The notes: a model not told the origin generated them from the letters alone. Positions 25,988 to 34,785 are shown, numbered from the stretch's first letter. The stretch: 64,000 nt of DNA from JACDAN01 sp963842235 (GCA_963842235.1 CAWJFT010000001.1:930001-994000); one strand, 5' to 3'. Translations and numbers: made by a program.

Positions 25988-27640
25988 TGCGAGCGTCTCA
26001 GTTGTTCATCCCGACCCTGCGGGAGGACCCCGCGGACGCCGACGCGGTCAGCCACAAGCTGCTCGTGCGCGGCGGGTTCATCCGCCAGGTCGGCGCGGGG
26101 ATCTGGACCTTTCTCCCACTCGGCTGGCGGGTGCACGAGAACGTCGTCCAGATCATCCGCGAAGAGATGGACGCGATCGGCGCCCAGGAGCTCCTCATGC
26201 CGGTGTTGACGCCGGCCGAGCTCTGGCAGGCCACCGGACGCTACGGCATTCCCGAACTCTTCAAGCTGACCGACCGCAACGGGCGCCCGCTCGTATTGCC
26301 GCTGACGCACGAGGAGACGATCACGTTCCATGGGCGTGAGATCCGGTCGTATCGCGACCTGCCGCAGATGCTCTACCACTTCCAGACGAAGGATCGGGAC
26401 GAGCCGCGCCCACGCGCCGGCCTGATCCGCTCTCGTGAGTTCATCATGAAGGACTCCTACAGCTTCGATCGCGACGAAGAGGGGCTCGACCGGAGCTTCG
26501 ATCTGCACTCGCAGGCCTACCACCGCATCTTCGAGCGCTGTGGCCTGGAGTTCTATGAGGTCGAAGCCGAGTCGGGGATGATGGGCGGCAGCGAGAGCCG
26601 GGACTTCCTCGCACCTGCCGAGACCGGAGAGAACGTCCTCGTCACCTGCGAGAACGGCGACTATGCCGCCGATCTCGAGATCGCACGCGGGATTCCCCGC
26701 GCGCCCGAGTTCCCGTCGCCGCTCGGCGCCCCCGAGCCGGTCGACACGCCGGGGACTGCGACGATCGACGCGCTGGCGGAGCTGCTCGAGACTGGACGCC
26801 GCGGCCACGTCGAAGGCGATGCCGGTCGTCTTCGACGGCCGCGTCGTGTTGAGCCTCGTCCGCGGAGACGACCGCCTCGACGAGGCGAAGCTGGCCGCCG
26901 TGCTCGGCGGCGCCGTCCGTCCGGCCACCGAGGAGGAGATCAGGGACACCTTCGGAGCCGACCCGGGCTCGATCGGCCCTGTCGGCGTTGCCGTCGACGT
27001 CGTGGCCGACGAGACCCTGCGCGAAGGCCAGTTCGTGGCCGGCGCGAACGAGAGCGGGCGGCACCTGCGCGGTGTCGAGGCGGGTCGCGACTACGAGCCG
27101 AGCTTCGCCGACATTCGCGTGACGCGCGAGGGCGACCGCTGCCCGAAGTGCGGCGGGGCGCTCAGACTGCAGACGGCGATCGAGGTCGGGCACGTCTTCA
27201 AGCTCGGAACGGACTACTCGATCCCGCTCTCCGCGAGCTTCCTCGACGAGGACGGGACCGAGAAGCCGTTGATCATGGGCAGCTACGGGATCGGGCCGGC
27301 ACGGACGATGGCCGCGATCGTGGAGCAGCACCATGACGAGCATGGGATCCAATGGCCGGCCTCGGTCACGCCGTACGACGTCCACGTTGTCGTCCTGCCC
27401 GGCCTCGAGCAGCAAGCCGAGGAACTCGCCTCGAGGCTCGAGGAGGCCGGGCGCTCGGTGCTCCTCGACGACCGCGATCTCCGCGCGGGTGAGAAGTTCG
27501 CGGACGCCGACCTGATCGGCATCCCCACGCGCATCACGGTCGGCACGAAGACGCTCGAGGACGGCGCCGTCGACGTCCGGGAACGCGCCACGGGCGACGA
27601 ACGACGCGTTGCCCTCGCAGAAATCGCGCAGATCAGGTAG
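25987..27640 (+). CDS. proS: Proline--tRNA ligase, interrupted by one extra base
   Basis: The first part (to about 26790) has class II motif 1 RQVGAGIWTFLPLGWRVHEN, LTHEETITF, and RDEPRPRAGLIRSREFIMKD of motif 2. The second part, one frame over from 26792, has the editing insertion (TSKAMPVVF...LSLVRGDDRLDEAKL), the Cys pair CPKCGG, and motif 3 MGSYGIGPARTMAA, ending with the anticodon-binding domain. Removing A at about 26791 joins ALAELLE to LDAAATSKAMP and gives 550 residues, the length of bacterial-type ProS. The gene should be essential, so an assembly indel is likely. Confidence 0.9.
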
Positions 27641-27649
27641 GACTACGCT

Positions 27650-27949
27650 GTGGCCCGTCGACGACGCTTCAGCACGGAGCCGTTTGGCCCGACGCTCGAG
27701 CGTCTCATGCAGGAGTCCGGGGTGACGTACCGGGCTTTGGCCGACCGCACGAAGCTGTCGGCCGGGTACCTCAATCACCTCGTGCACGGAAACCGGCCGG
27801 TCCCCTCCGACGACATCGTCGTGCGGCTGGCGAAGGCGCTCAAGGTCGAGCCCGAGCACTTTCGCGAGTACCGACTCCGCGTGATCACGCAAAAGCTCGA
27901 GCAGATGCCCGAGCTCATCGACCGGCTCTACAGGCGTCTCGAGCGCTGA
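27650..27949 (+). CDS. XRE family helix-turn-helix protein
   Basis: A 99-residue protein from GTG 27650 with one HTH of the Cro/CI type: GVTYRALADRTKLSAGYLNHLVHGNRPVP, then the helix IVVRLAKALKVEPEHF. A short C-terminal helical tail follows. The basic start MARRRRF could also touch DNA. It follows proS by nine bases and is probably the last gene of the operon. Targets unknown. Confidence 0.82.
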   Translation: MARRRRFSTEPFGPTLERLMQESGVTYRALADRTKLSAGYLNHLVHGNRPVPSDDIVVRLAKALKVEPEHFREYRLRVITQKLEQMPELIDRLYRRLER

Positions 27950-28149
27950 TCCGGGTCGGGCGGCGGTGGCCCGCCCTTCGCCTGCTCCTCCGCCTCGGTC
28001 TCTCTCCGGCGGCGGGCGAGCCCTTTCACCTGCTCCAGAAACCGCGCAGTTTGCTCCTCGAGCTCGTCCGTGACGAATTGACCGGGCGGCTTTTCCTCAG
28101 GCTTGCCCGATGTCTGCGGCTCTGGAGAATCGTTTTCGGAGTTTTCCAC
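27928..28149 (-). CDS. Small charged hypothetical protein
   Basis: A 73-residue frame from GTG 28149, overlapping the end of the XRE gene by 22 bases on the other strand. The first half is Glu/Pro/Ser rich; a helix FVTDELEEQTARFLEQVKGL follows, then a basic, Pro-rich tail. No family recognised. The start codon lies inside a DnaA-box-like sequence, so the upstream DNA may be regulatory. Existence is uncertain; codon use is compatible. Confidence 0.35.
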   Translation of the reverse strand: MENSENDSPEPQTSGKPEEKPPGQFVTDELEEQTARFLEQVKGLARRRRETEAEEQAKGGPPPPDPDQRSRRL

Positions 28150-28230
28150 AGGCGTGTGGATATCTTCGGCGCTGGCAACGTGGCTGACCTGGCGGACTCT
28201 CCGCTGCGGCAACTGCGGAGATGTGGACAA
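28142..28230. promoter_or_regulatory. Three DnaA-box-like sites
   Basis: TTTTCCACA (28142-28150) and TGTGGATAT (28155-28163, complement ATATCCACA) face each other across 4 bases; TGTGGACAA (28222-28230, complement TTGTCCACA) lies 59 bases away. Each differs from TTATCCACA by one base. The stretch 28150-28323 has no other gene I can support. No dnaA, dnaN or rpmH is nearby, so this is not called an origin. Confidence 0.4.
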
Positions 28231-28323
28231 CCGAAAGGCTGTGTGCGGCTCTCGATCTCCTAGACGACGACGGTACGCGCGCCTTGCGTTGACGGCTGGC
28301 AAAAGTTCCGCTCTTTGCTCGAA

Positions 28324-29199
28324 TTACGCAGTTTCGGCGAGCGCGAGCGCGCCCAGAACGCCCGATCTAGGGGAGAGCGCGGGGCGCACCACGTACCCGG
28401 CGATCCCGTCGCCGACGGCGGCGGATTCGATGTAGCCGTTGAGCAGCTCGTTCACCTCGCGGCGGACGTGGGGGAGGACTGCCGGCCGGTTCATGACGCC
28501 TCCCCCGAGCAGGATCCGCTCGGGGGAGAGCACGCAGATCACGGACACGAGCCCGAGCGCCAGGTAGTGGCCCTGGAGCGCCCAGATCTCGTCGTCGTCC
28601 GGAAGCTCGTGCGCCGGCTCGCCCCAGCGCGCCTCGAGCGCCCGGCCCGACGCGAGCCCCTCCCAGCAGTCGCCGTGGAACGGGCAGACGCCCTCGAAAG
28701 GATCGCGCTCGCGATCGTGGGGAACCCGCATGTGCCCGAACTCGGGGTGGACGAGGCCGTGGAGCAGCCGCCCGCTCGCCATGCCGCCGCCGCCGATTCC
28801 CGTCCCGATCGTCACGTAGCAGAACGTGTCGAGCCCTCGGGCTGCGCCCCAGCGGTGCTCCCCGAAGGCGGCCGCGTTGACGTCGGTGTCGAAGGCGACC
28901 GGCACCGAGAGGCGCCGCCGAATCTCCGGTCCCACGTCCGTGTGGGCCCATCCGGGCTTGGGCGTCGATGTGATGTGCCCCCAGGTCGCCGAGTTGGGGT
29001 TCTGGTCGATCGGGCCGAAGGATCCGATTCCGATCGCCACGACCGGCCCCTCGCGTTCGAAGAAGGCGATCGTGCGGCCGATCGTCTCCTCGGGCGTCGT
29101 CGTCGGGATCGTCTCCGTCGCGCGCAGGTCGTCCGGCCCGGTTCCGACGGCGCACTCCCACTTCGAGCCGCCGGTCTCGATGCCGCCGTACACGCTCAC
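28324..29199 (-). CDS. ROK family sugar kinase, fructokinase type
   Basis: A 291-residue ROK kinase. YGGIETGGSKWECAVG is the ATP-binding start of the fructokinase branch, VNAAAFGEHRWGAARG follows, TIGTGIGGG is the phosphate loop, and the zinc site is spread over HPEFGHMRV and CPFHGDCWEGLASG with EARWG next. The start GTG 29199 gives a 4-base overlap with the LacI gene. Together with the divergent ABC importer this suggests uptake and phosphorylation of fructose or a similar hexose. Confidence 0.88.
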   Translation of the reverse strand: MSVYGGIETGGSKWECAVGTGPDDLRATETIPTTTPEETIGRTIAFFEREGPVVAIGIGSFGPIDQNPNSATWGHITSTPKPGWAHTDVGPEIRRRLSVPVAFDTDVNAAAFGEHRWGAARGLDTFCYVTIGTGIGGGGMASGRLLHGLVHPEFGHMRVPHDRERDPFEGVCPFHGDCWEGLASGRALEARWGEPAHELPDDDEIWALQGHYLALGLVSVICVLSPERILLGGGVMNRPAVLPHVRREVNELLNGYIESAAVGDGIAGYVVRPALSPRSGVLGALALAETA

Positions 29200-30227
29200 A
29201 CAGGAACGGCGCCGCAGGAGCGCCGGACGGTGAACTGCGGCGGAAGGACGACGACGCGGGGCTGCTCGGGAGCCCGTCCCGCGATTCGATCCAGCAGGAG
29301 CTGCGTGCCGAGGCTGCCGAGCGTCTCCGCTGGCTGAGCCATGACGGTCAGGAACGGGTACAGCCGCGAGGCGTACTCGATGTCGTCGAAGCACACGAGC
29401 GCGATGTCGTCCGGCACTTCCAGGCCCGCGGTCCGCACCGCCTCGATGGCGCCGAGCGCGACGAGGTTGTTGACTGTGAAGACCGCCGTCGGCGGATCGC
29501 TCAGCTCCAGGAGCCGCCGCATCCCGTCGCGCCCGCCTTCGGGGTCGACCGTCGAGCGGACAATGAGGTCCGGGTCGACGGCGAGCCCGGCGCCGTCGAG
29601 GGCCTCGACATACCCGCGATGCCGATCGCGGGCGGTCGAGACCTCATCCGACTCCACGATGAAACCGATCCGGGTGTGCCCGAGCGAGATGAGGTGCTCG
29701 ACCAGGCGCCGGGCGCCGCCCGCATTGTCCCCGAGAACGACGTCGGAGTCGATACCGCGCACGGTTCGATCGATCAGCACGAACTGCACGCCGAATTTCG
29801 GCAAGCGTTGCAAGTGGCTTCGGGAGCGGTCGCTCACCGGCGCGATCGCGATCCCCTCCACGCGATGCGCGATCATCTCCTCGATCACCTCGCCCTCGAT
29901 CGTCAGATCGGACCGCGTGTCGCAGAGGAGCATGCGGTAGCCGGCGCGGCGGGCCACGTCTTCGGCACCGCGGACGATCAGGGTGAAGAACGGATTTGCG
30001 ACGTCCGGGACGATCAGGGCGAGCGTTGCGGTCTTCTGTCGGATCAGGCCGCGGGCGAGCCGGCTCGGGACATAGCCGAGCTCGGCGATCGCCTGCTCGA
30101 CCCGCCGGCGCGTCTCGGGACTGACCCGCTCGCCGCCGTTGATCACGCGCGAGACCGTCATCGAGGAGACGCCCGAACGGCTGGCGACGTCCTTGATGGT
30201 TACGTTGGTCGGAGTAGAGGTGGTCAT
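29196..30227 (-). CDS. LacI family transcriptional regulator
   Basis: A 343-residue regulator: N-terminal HTH TIKDVASRSGVSSMTVSRVI with the hinge RLARGLIRQKTATLALIVPD, then a periplasmic-binding-protein-like sensor domain. It is divergent from the sugar importer and co-transcribed with the kinase. The operator candidate at 30304 lies in the importer promoter, so repression relieved by sugar is the likely mode. Confidence 0.93.
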   Translation of the reverse strand: MTTSTPTNVTIKDVASRSGVSSMTVSRVINGGERVSPETRRRVEQAIAELGYVPSRLARGLIRQKTATLALIVPDVANPFFTLIVRGAEDVARRAGYRMLLCDTRSDLTIEGEVIEEMIAHRVEGIAIAPVSDRSRSHLQRLPKFGVQFVLIDRTVRGIDSDVVLGDNAGGARRLVEHLISLGHTRIGFIVESDEVSTARDRHRGYVEALDGAGLAVDPDLIVRSTVDPEGGRDGMRRLLELSDPPTAVFTVNNLVALGAIEAVRTAGLEVPDDIALVCFDDIEYASRLYPFLTVMAQPAETLGSLGTQLLLDRIAGRAPEQPRVVVLPPQFTVRRSCGAVPV

Positions 30228-30282
30228 AGGTGTCCAGTGAGATCAGTAACACGGAAACCGCCTCAGCGCAACAACGTCAGGC

Positions 30283-30317
30283 TTGACTCCTGCCTGTGAA
30301 GTGTGTTATCGCTACCA
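30283..30317 (+). promoter_or_regulatory. Importer promoter with LacI-type operator
   Basis: A -35-like TTGACT is at 30283-30288. The palindrome TGTTATCGCTACCA at 30304-30317 has the central CG and TGTTA/TACCA arms typical of LacI-family sites, and it covers the place where a -10 (GTTATC or TTATCG at 16-17 bases) would sit. Binding there would block RNA polymerase. The transcript would start about 30 bases before the binding-protein gene. Confidence 0.6.
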
Positions 30318-30354
30318 CAAAGTTCGGCAAGAGCGACTAGAGAGGGAGGTTGGT

Positions 30355-31377
30355 ATGCGTCAAGCCCCATCGCGAGTCAGAGGACGGCCGCTGCTGCTCG
30401 CGCTCGTCCTCGTCCTCGCCGTCAGCGCCGTCCTGGCGGCGGTGGCCAGCGCGAGAACCTCGAAGCAGACGGCGACCACCATCAAGGTTGGTCTGATCAC
30501 GAAGGACGTCACGAATCCGTTCTTCGTCAAGATGAAACTGGGGGCGAGGGCTCAGGCGAAGAAGCTCGGCGCCGAGCTCGTGTACGCCGCCGGAAAGAAC
30601 AGCTCCGATAACGCGAGCCAGATCGCGGCGATCGAGAACATGACGACCGCCGGCGTCAAGGGGATCCTCATCACCGTCGCCGATGCGAAGGCCGAGAACG
30701 CGGCGATCAAGAAGGCGAGGAATGCCGGCGTGCTGGTGATCGCGTTGGACTCGCCGACTGACCCGAGGAGCGCGGTCGACGCGCTCTTCGCCACCAACAA
30801 CTTCAACGCCGGCGTGCTGATCGGGAAGTACGCGCGCGCGGCGACGAAGGGGAAGACGGTCACGATCGGAATGCTCGACGAGCACGCGGGCTCGTCGGTG
30901 GGAGCGCTGCGGCACAACGGCTTCCTCAAGGGCTTCGGGATCAAGAGCAACAACAAGCAGATCGCCTGTGTCGGGAACGGCCAGGGGCAGACGGCTCCCT
31001 CGCAGACCGCGATGGAGAACTGCTTGCAGAAGAGCCCGAACATCAACGTCGTCTACACGATCAACGAGCCGAGCGCGAAAGGCGCCTGGAATGCGCTGAA
31101 GAACGCCGGGAAGGCGAAGGCCGCCACGACGATCGTGTCGGTCGACGGCGGTTGCGCGGGCGTCCGCAACGTCAGGGCCGGCATCATCGACGCGACGTCG
31201 CAGCAGTATCCGCTGCTCATGGCGTCGAGGGGGGTCAGCGCCGTCGTCAGGTACGCGAAGACCGGCAAGAAGGTCTCCGGGTACACGGACACGGGCGTCA
31301 ACCTGATCGCCAAGAAGGCGCTCAAGGGCGTCCCGTCCAAGACCGTCGCCTACGGCCTCAAGAACTGCTGGGGTTAG
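30355..31377 (+). CDS. Sugar ABC transporter substrate-binding protein
   Basis: A 340-residue exported protein of the ribose/fructose (PBP-I) class. The N-terminal basic stretch and LLLALVLVLAVSAVLAAVASA make a signal peptide; no lipobox Cys is obvious, so anchoring is unclear. KVGLITKDVTNPFFVKM opens the first lobe and VSVDGGCAGVRNVRAGIIDA lies in the second. Start ATG 30355 has GAGGGAGG just upstream. Paired with the ROK fructokinase, fructose is the best guess for the ligand (FrcB-like). Confidence 0.9.
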   Translation: MRQAPSRVRGRPLLLALVLVLAVSAVLAAVASARTSKQTATTIKVGLITKDVTNPFFVKMKLGARAQAKKLGAELVYAAGKNSSDNASQIAAIENMTTAGVKGILITVADAKAENAAIKKARNAGVLVIALDSPTDPRSAVDALFATNNFNAGVLIGKYARAATKGKTVTIGMLDEHAGSSVGALRHNGFLKGFGIKSNNKQIACVGNGQGQTAPSQTAMENCLQKSPNINVVYTINEPSAKGAWNALKNAGKAKAATTIVSVDGGCAGVRNVRAGIIDATSQQYPLLMASRGVSAVVRYAKTGKKVSGYTDTGVNLIAKKALKGVPSKTVAYGLKNCWG

Positions 31378-31386
31378 AGGCTGCAT

Positions 31387-31426
31387 CGCGACCGGGGCGT
31401 AGGAACGCCTGAACGCCCCGGTCGCG
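31387..31426 (+). terminator. 14-bp hairpin between binding-protein and permease genes
   Basis: CGCGACCGGGGCGT pairs perfectly with ACGCCCCGGTCGCG around a 12-base loop. There is no T run. Such hairpins after the binding-protein gene commonly protect that part of the message or partly stop transcription, giving more binding protein than membrane subunits. Confidence 0.65.
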
Positions 31427-31444
31427 GTTCCATCGATACTGCCG

Positions 31445-32458
31445 TTGACGACGACCGACGTCACACCCACCGAGCAGCCGGTTCGCGGCGCCGCCGCGCT
31501 TCGTGTGGCGCGACGTGTGCTCACGGCGCCGACCGTGGGGCCGTTCCTGGCCCTGCTCCTCGCGATGGCGTTCTTCTCCGTCAAGTCGGAGAACTTCCTC
31601 CATGGGCAGAACCTCTCGCTGATCCTCCAGCAGGTGATGGTGGTCGGCGTCCTCGCGATCGGCCAGACCTTCGTGATCCTCACCGCCGGCATCGATCTCT
31701 CGTGCGGGACGGTGATGGCCTTCGGGCAGATCGTGATGACGAAGCTCGCCGTCGCGAACGGCATCGACCCGCTGCTGGCAATCGCGCTCGGGATCCTGGC
31801 CTGCGTCGCCTTCGGCTTCGTGAACGGCGCGTTCGTCACGGGGGTGAAGCTGCCGGCGTTCATCGTCACGCTCGGCACGCTCAACATCGCCTTCGCCCTC
31901 ACGCACGTCTACTCGAACGACGAGACCTATTCGGACCTCCCGAGTCAGCTGCTGTTCTTCGGCAGGACCTTCACCGTGCGCGGGACGGACATCACCTACG
32001 GCGTCGTCTTCATGTTCGTCCTCTTCGGGATCGCCTGGTACGCGCTGACGCAGACGGCGTGGGGGCGCCACGTCTATGCCGCCGGCGACAACATCGAGGC
32101 CTCGCGGCTGATGGGAATCAAGGTGAACCGCGTCTTGCTCAGCGTCTATGTCCTCGCGGGCCTCACCTACGGGATCGCCGCGCTGCTGCTGGTCGGGCGT
32201 ACCGAGCTCGGCGATCCGAATGCCGGGCAAACCACCGAGAACCTCGACGCCATCACCGCGGTCGTCCTCGGCGGGACGAGCCTGTTCGGCGGCCGCGGCA
32301 GCGTCATCGGCACCCTCATCGGAGCGATCGTCGTCGGGGTGTTTCGAAACGGCCTGACGTTGATCGGCGTCGAGGTCGTCTGGCAGTACTTCGTCACCGG
32401 AATCCTGGTCATCCTCGCTGTGTCCGTCGATCAGCTCACCCACCGGAGCCGGGCATGA
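31445..32458 (+). CDS. Sugar ABC transporter permease (RbsC/FrcC type)
   Basis: A 337-residue membrane protein with eight to ten spans. FVILTAGIDLSCGTVMAFGQ, LPAFIVTLGTLNIAFALTHV and VLGGTSLFGGRGSVIGTLIGA are hallmarks of the BPD_transp_2 family that serves ribose, xylose and fructose systems. The start is TTG 31445. It overlaps the ATPase gene by four bases. Confidence 0.9.
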   Translation: MTTTDVTPTEQPVRGAAALRVARRVLTAPTVGPFLALLLAMAFFSVKSENFLHGQNLSLILQQVMVVGVLAIGQTFVILTAGIDLSCGTVMAFGQIVMTKLAVANGIDPLLAIALGILACVAFGFVNGAFVTGVKLPAFIVTLGTLNIAFALTHVYSNDETYSDLPSQLLFFGRTFTVRGTDITYGVVFMFVLFGIAWYALTQTAWGRHVYAAGDNIEASRLMGIKVNRVLLSVYVLAGLTYGIAALLLVGRTELGDPNAGQTTENLDAITAVVLGGTSLFGGRGSVIGTLIGAIVVGVFRNGLTLIGVEVVWQYFVTGILVILAVSVDQLTHRSRA

Positions 32459-33261
32459 ACGAGCAGCCGATCCTCGAGGGGCGCGGCCTCGTCAAGCGTT
32501 ACGGACAGGTGGTCGCCTTGAGCGGCGCCGACTTCGAGCTCTACCCGAACGAGATCGTGGCCATCATCGGCGACAACGGCGCGGGGAAGTCGACGCTGAT
32601 CAAGGCGCTTTCGGGCGCGCTCCAACCGGACGATGGGGAGATCCGCCTAGACGGCAAGCGAGTGCGGTTCCGCTCGCCGGGCGATGCTCGCCGCGCGGGG
32701 ATCGAAACCGTCTACCAAGATCTCGCCGTCGCGCCGTCCCTGGACATCGCCTCGAACATCTTCCTCGGCCGCGAGGCGCGGTTTCGCGGGCCTCTGGGCC
32801 TCGGGCTGCGGCTTCTCGACAAGCGCAGGATGCGCCGCGAGGCCGCACGCCACTTCGAGGAGCTCAAGATCGGCGTCCAGTCCATCACCCAGCCCGTCGA
32901 GAACCTCTCGGGAGGACAACGTCAGGGCGTCGCCGTGGCCCGCGCCGCGAAGTGGGCGCAGCGTCTGGCGATCATGGACGAGCCGACCGCCGCGCTCGGC
33001 GTGAAGGAGACCCGGCAGGTGCTCGACCTGATCCTCCGGGTTCGCGAGCGCGGTCTTCCTGTGATCATCATCAGCCACGACATGCCCCACGTCTTCGAGC
33101 TCGCCGACCGGATCCTGATCATGCGACTCGGCAAGCGGGTCGCCGTCGTGACGCCGCAGACACACACGATGCCGGAGGCGGTGGCGATCATGACCGGCGC
33201 GACGCGGAGCGAGCTCGAGCAAGCGATGACGAAGGAAGCGCCCGAGCCGGAGGAGCCGTAG
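32455..33261 (+). CDS. Sugar ABC transporter ATP-binding protein, single domain
   Basis: A 268-residue ATPase: Walker A GDNGAGKSTL, signature LSGGQRQGVAVARA, Walker B LAIMDEPTAALG and the switch His in IIISHDMPHV. It has one nucleotide-binding domain, like FrcA of the fructose system, rather than the two of RbsA, so it would act as a homodimer. Start ATG 32455 overlaps the permease stop. Confidence 0.92.
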   Translation: MNEQPILEGRGLVKRYGQVVALSGADFELYPNEIVAIIGDNGAGKSTLIKALSGALQPDDGEIRLDGKRVRFRSPGDARRAGIETVYQDLAVAPSLDIASNIFLGREARFRGPLGLGLRLLDKRRMRREAARHFEELKIGVQSITQPVENLSGGQRQGVAVARAAKWAQRLAIMDEPTAALGVKETRQVLDLILRVRERGLPVIIISHDMPHVFELADRILIMRLGKRVAVVTPQTHTMPEAVAIMTGATRSELEQAMTKEAPEPEEP

Positions 33262-33263
33262 AC

Positions 33264-33713
33264 GCGGCCGCCGCGTATCTGCGAAGCCCCCTCCGGAGGC
33301 TTCTGAACATCCTCATCACCCCGCTGGTCCGACTCGGCCTGACCGGGAAGCGCACGCACATCCTTACCGTGCCCGGCCGGAAGACCGGCCGCCGCTACTC
33401 GACCCCTGTGAACCTCGTCATCGACGACGGCACGCGGTGGATCGTCGCGCCGTACGGCGAGCGCGAGTGGGTCAAGAACGCGCGCGCCGCCGGCGAGGTC
33501 GAGCTGAGCCGCGCAGGGAAGACGACCCGACATGGGGTCGAGGAGGTCGGTGGGGAGGAGGCGGCGCGTGTGCTCCGCGAGTACCTGCGCACGACGCCGA
33601 TCGTGAAGCCGTATTTCGATGCGACGCCGGATGCGCCGCTCGAGGCCTTCGCCGCCGAAGCGGCGCGCCATCCGGTCTTCAAGCTGCTCGACGAGCGCCG
33701 CGTTGATCGGTGA
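33264..33713 (+). CDS. Deazaflavin-dependent nitroreductase family protein (DDN fold), start uncertain
   Basis: The sequence LGLTGKRTHILTVPGRKTGR, then YSTPVNLVIDDGTRWIVAPYG and EWVKNARAAGEVEL identify the F420-binding split-barrel family (DUF385). From the frame there is no ATG, GTG or TTG upstream of the first helix; the frame is open from the end of the ATPase gene, so the start is unresolved (a CTG at 33279, or a small indel). Family members use reduced F420 to reduce quinones and nitro compounds. About 145 residues are seen, the usual length. Confidence 0.75.
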   Translation, partial: AAAAYLRSPLRRLLNILITPLVRLGLTGKRTHILTVPGRKTGRRYSTPVNLVIDDGTRWIVAPYGEREWVKNARAAGEVELSRAGKTTRHGVEEVGGEEAARVLREYLRTTPIVKPYFDATPDAPLEAFAAEAARHPVFKLLDERRVDR

Positions 33714-33737
33714 GTCGGTTCGCTACGATCAGTCGAG

Positions 33738-33812
33738 CGGGGCGTGGCGCAGCCTGGTTAGCGCGCTAGTCTGGGGGACTAGAGGTCCCGAGTTCAAATC
33801 TCGGCGCCCCGA
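33738..33812 (+). tRNA. tRNA-Pro (anticodon GGG)
   Basis: Cloverleaf folds cleanly: acceptor CGGGGCG/CGCCCCG with discriminator A, D arm GCGC/GCGC, anticodon stem CTAGT/ACTAG with loop CTGGGGG (U33 then GGG), T arm CCGAG-TTCAAAT-CTCGG. C1-G72 is typical of tRNA-Pro. The CCA end is not encoded. The last 42 bases are the left attachment copy of the element that follows. Confidence 0.95.
33771..33812 (+). other. attL: 3' part of tRNA-Pro
   Basis: From the anticodon loop to the discriminator base, this sequence recurs at 45611-45653 with one inserted G and one A-to-G change. Tyrosine integrases use exactly this part of tRNA genes as attachment site. The tRNA remains whole on this side, so the element restored its 3' end. 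Confidence 0.75.
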
Positions 33813-33877
33813 TTATGAGGAAGTGGCTGGAAAAACTGATGTTTTGGCGTAAGCCGAAGTAGCCCCTGCCGAGAGCC

Positions 33878-33907
33878 GTGGCTGCAAAACCAGGCTTCGT
33901 GGCTGCA
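33878..33907 (+). repeat. Left pair of GTGGCTGCA repeats
   Basis: GTGGCTGCA occurs at 33878-33886 and 33899-33907. The same 9-mer occurs twice at 45496-45515, close to the right attachment copy. Paired direct repeats inside both ends are how arm-type integrase binding sites are arranged. Confidence 0.55.
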
Positions 33908-33993
33908 GCCGATCCGCTGGCCACGTCGCCTGAGCGTTGACGCGCTCTGTGCGTATGCTGAGTGAGCCGTCTGGTCCCGGACAGGAGGACTGG

Positions 33994-34188
33994 ATGACCT
34001 TCACCTTCTAGCTCGAGCAGGCCGACGGGACGCCGGCCGACCCGCCGACGATCGAGAGCACCGTCACAAACTGGCGAACCGGGGACACGATCCCGCTCGG
34101 CCGCGACCGGACGCTGCGCGTGGTCGGAATTGTCGTCTCGGCCGAGGACGAGCCGTCCGTCCTGATCGTCGAGGACGTGTCGCGTTGA
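33994..34188 (+). pseudogene. Small ORF with in-frame amber codon
   Basis: ATG 33994 follows CAGGAGGACTGG, a strong ribosome-binding site, and opens a 64-codon frame ending at TGA 34186: MTFTF, TAG at 34009, then LEQADGTPADPPTIEST and IPLGRDRTLRVVGIVV. The C-terminal part has the composition of a real small protein and codon bias fits. Either a nonsense mutation killed it or the base is miscalled. Leader and first codons recur in altered form at 46703-46790. Confidence 0.6.
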
Positions 34189-34279
34189 CCTAGCGAAGAT
34201 CGAAAGTCTTCTCCCCTGCGCTAGACACGACTCTGGCCGCGTCCTAGGCTAGAGCCCCCGGGGGGAGAAGGAGTTTTCC

Positions 34280-34741
34280 ATGCATCGACTCGTTGTCCCA
34301 CTCGCGGCGATTCTCACCTCGGCGCTCCTCGTGCCGGCCGCGCTCGCAGACAAGCCAATACGAGAACCGCTACCGGCACCGCCGTTCTTCCTTGTTACCG
34401 ACAGCTGTTCCTTCGCCGTGAGGATCGACATTCTCGTGAACAAAGAGTTCATTACCACCTTCACGAGCGGGAAGCAGCTCGTCACCGGCCGGCTCATCGT
34501 GCGGGTGACGAACCTCGATGATCCGAGCAAGTCACGCGTCCTAAACGTCTCGGGCCCCGCGAAAAGCGACCTCGCCGACCCGTCCACGGTCCCTCTGTCG
34601 GGCAGTTCGCTGATCTTCTTTCCGGGCGTTCTTCGTCTGACGCACGGCCCCGTTTCGTTGACAATCGACGCGGACGGGAACGTGACGTCCTTTACCCAGA
34701 CGTCGGCATCGTCCGTCGACCTCTGCGCACTCCTCGCCTAA
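34280..34741 (+). CDS. Secreted protein of unknown function
   Basis: A 153-residue protein with a signal peptide (HRLVVPLAAILTSALLVPAALA, cleavage after ALA). The mature part has two Cys, near the start (TDSCSFAV) and at the end (VDLCALLA), that may form a disulfide, and is otherwise beta-rich. No family recognised. GGAGAAGGAG precedes the ATG, and a strong terminator follows, so it is a single-gene unit inside the integrated element. Confidence 0.72.
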   Translation: MHRLVVPLAAILTSALLVPAALADKPIREPLPAPPFFLVTDSCSFAVRIDILVNKEFITTFTSGKQLVTGRLIVRVTNLDDPSKSRVLNVSGPAKSDLADPSTVPLSGSSLIFFPGVLRLTHGPVSLTIDADGNVTSFTQTSASSVDLCALLA

Positions 34742-34755
34742 AACGACGCGTCTCA

Positions 34756-34785
34756 GGGAGAAGCGGCCTGGTGGCCGCTTCTCCC
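34756..34785 (+). terminator. 13-bp perfect hairpin after secreted-protein gene
   Basis: GGGAGAAGCGGCC pairs with GGCCGCTTCTCCC around TGGT, 15 bases after the stop. Only a weak CCCCATTT tail follows, but stability and position make termination likely. Between here and 35078 (about 290 bases) I see no gene; a GCTAAAAAAAGGG tract at about 35022-35032 is the only notable feature. Confidence 0.75.
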
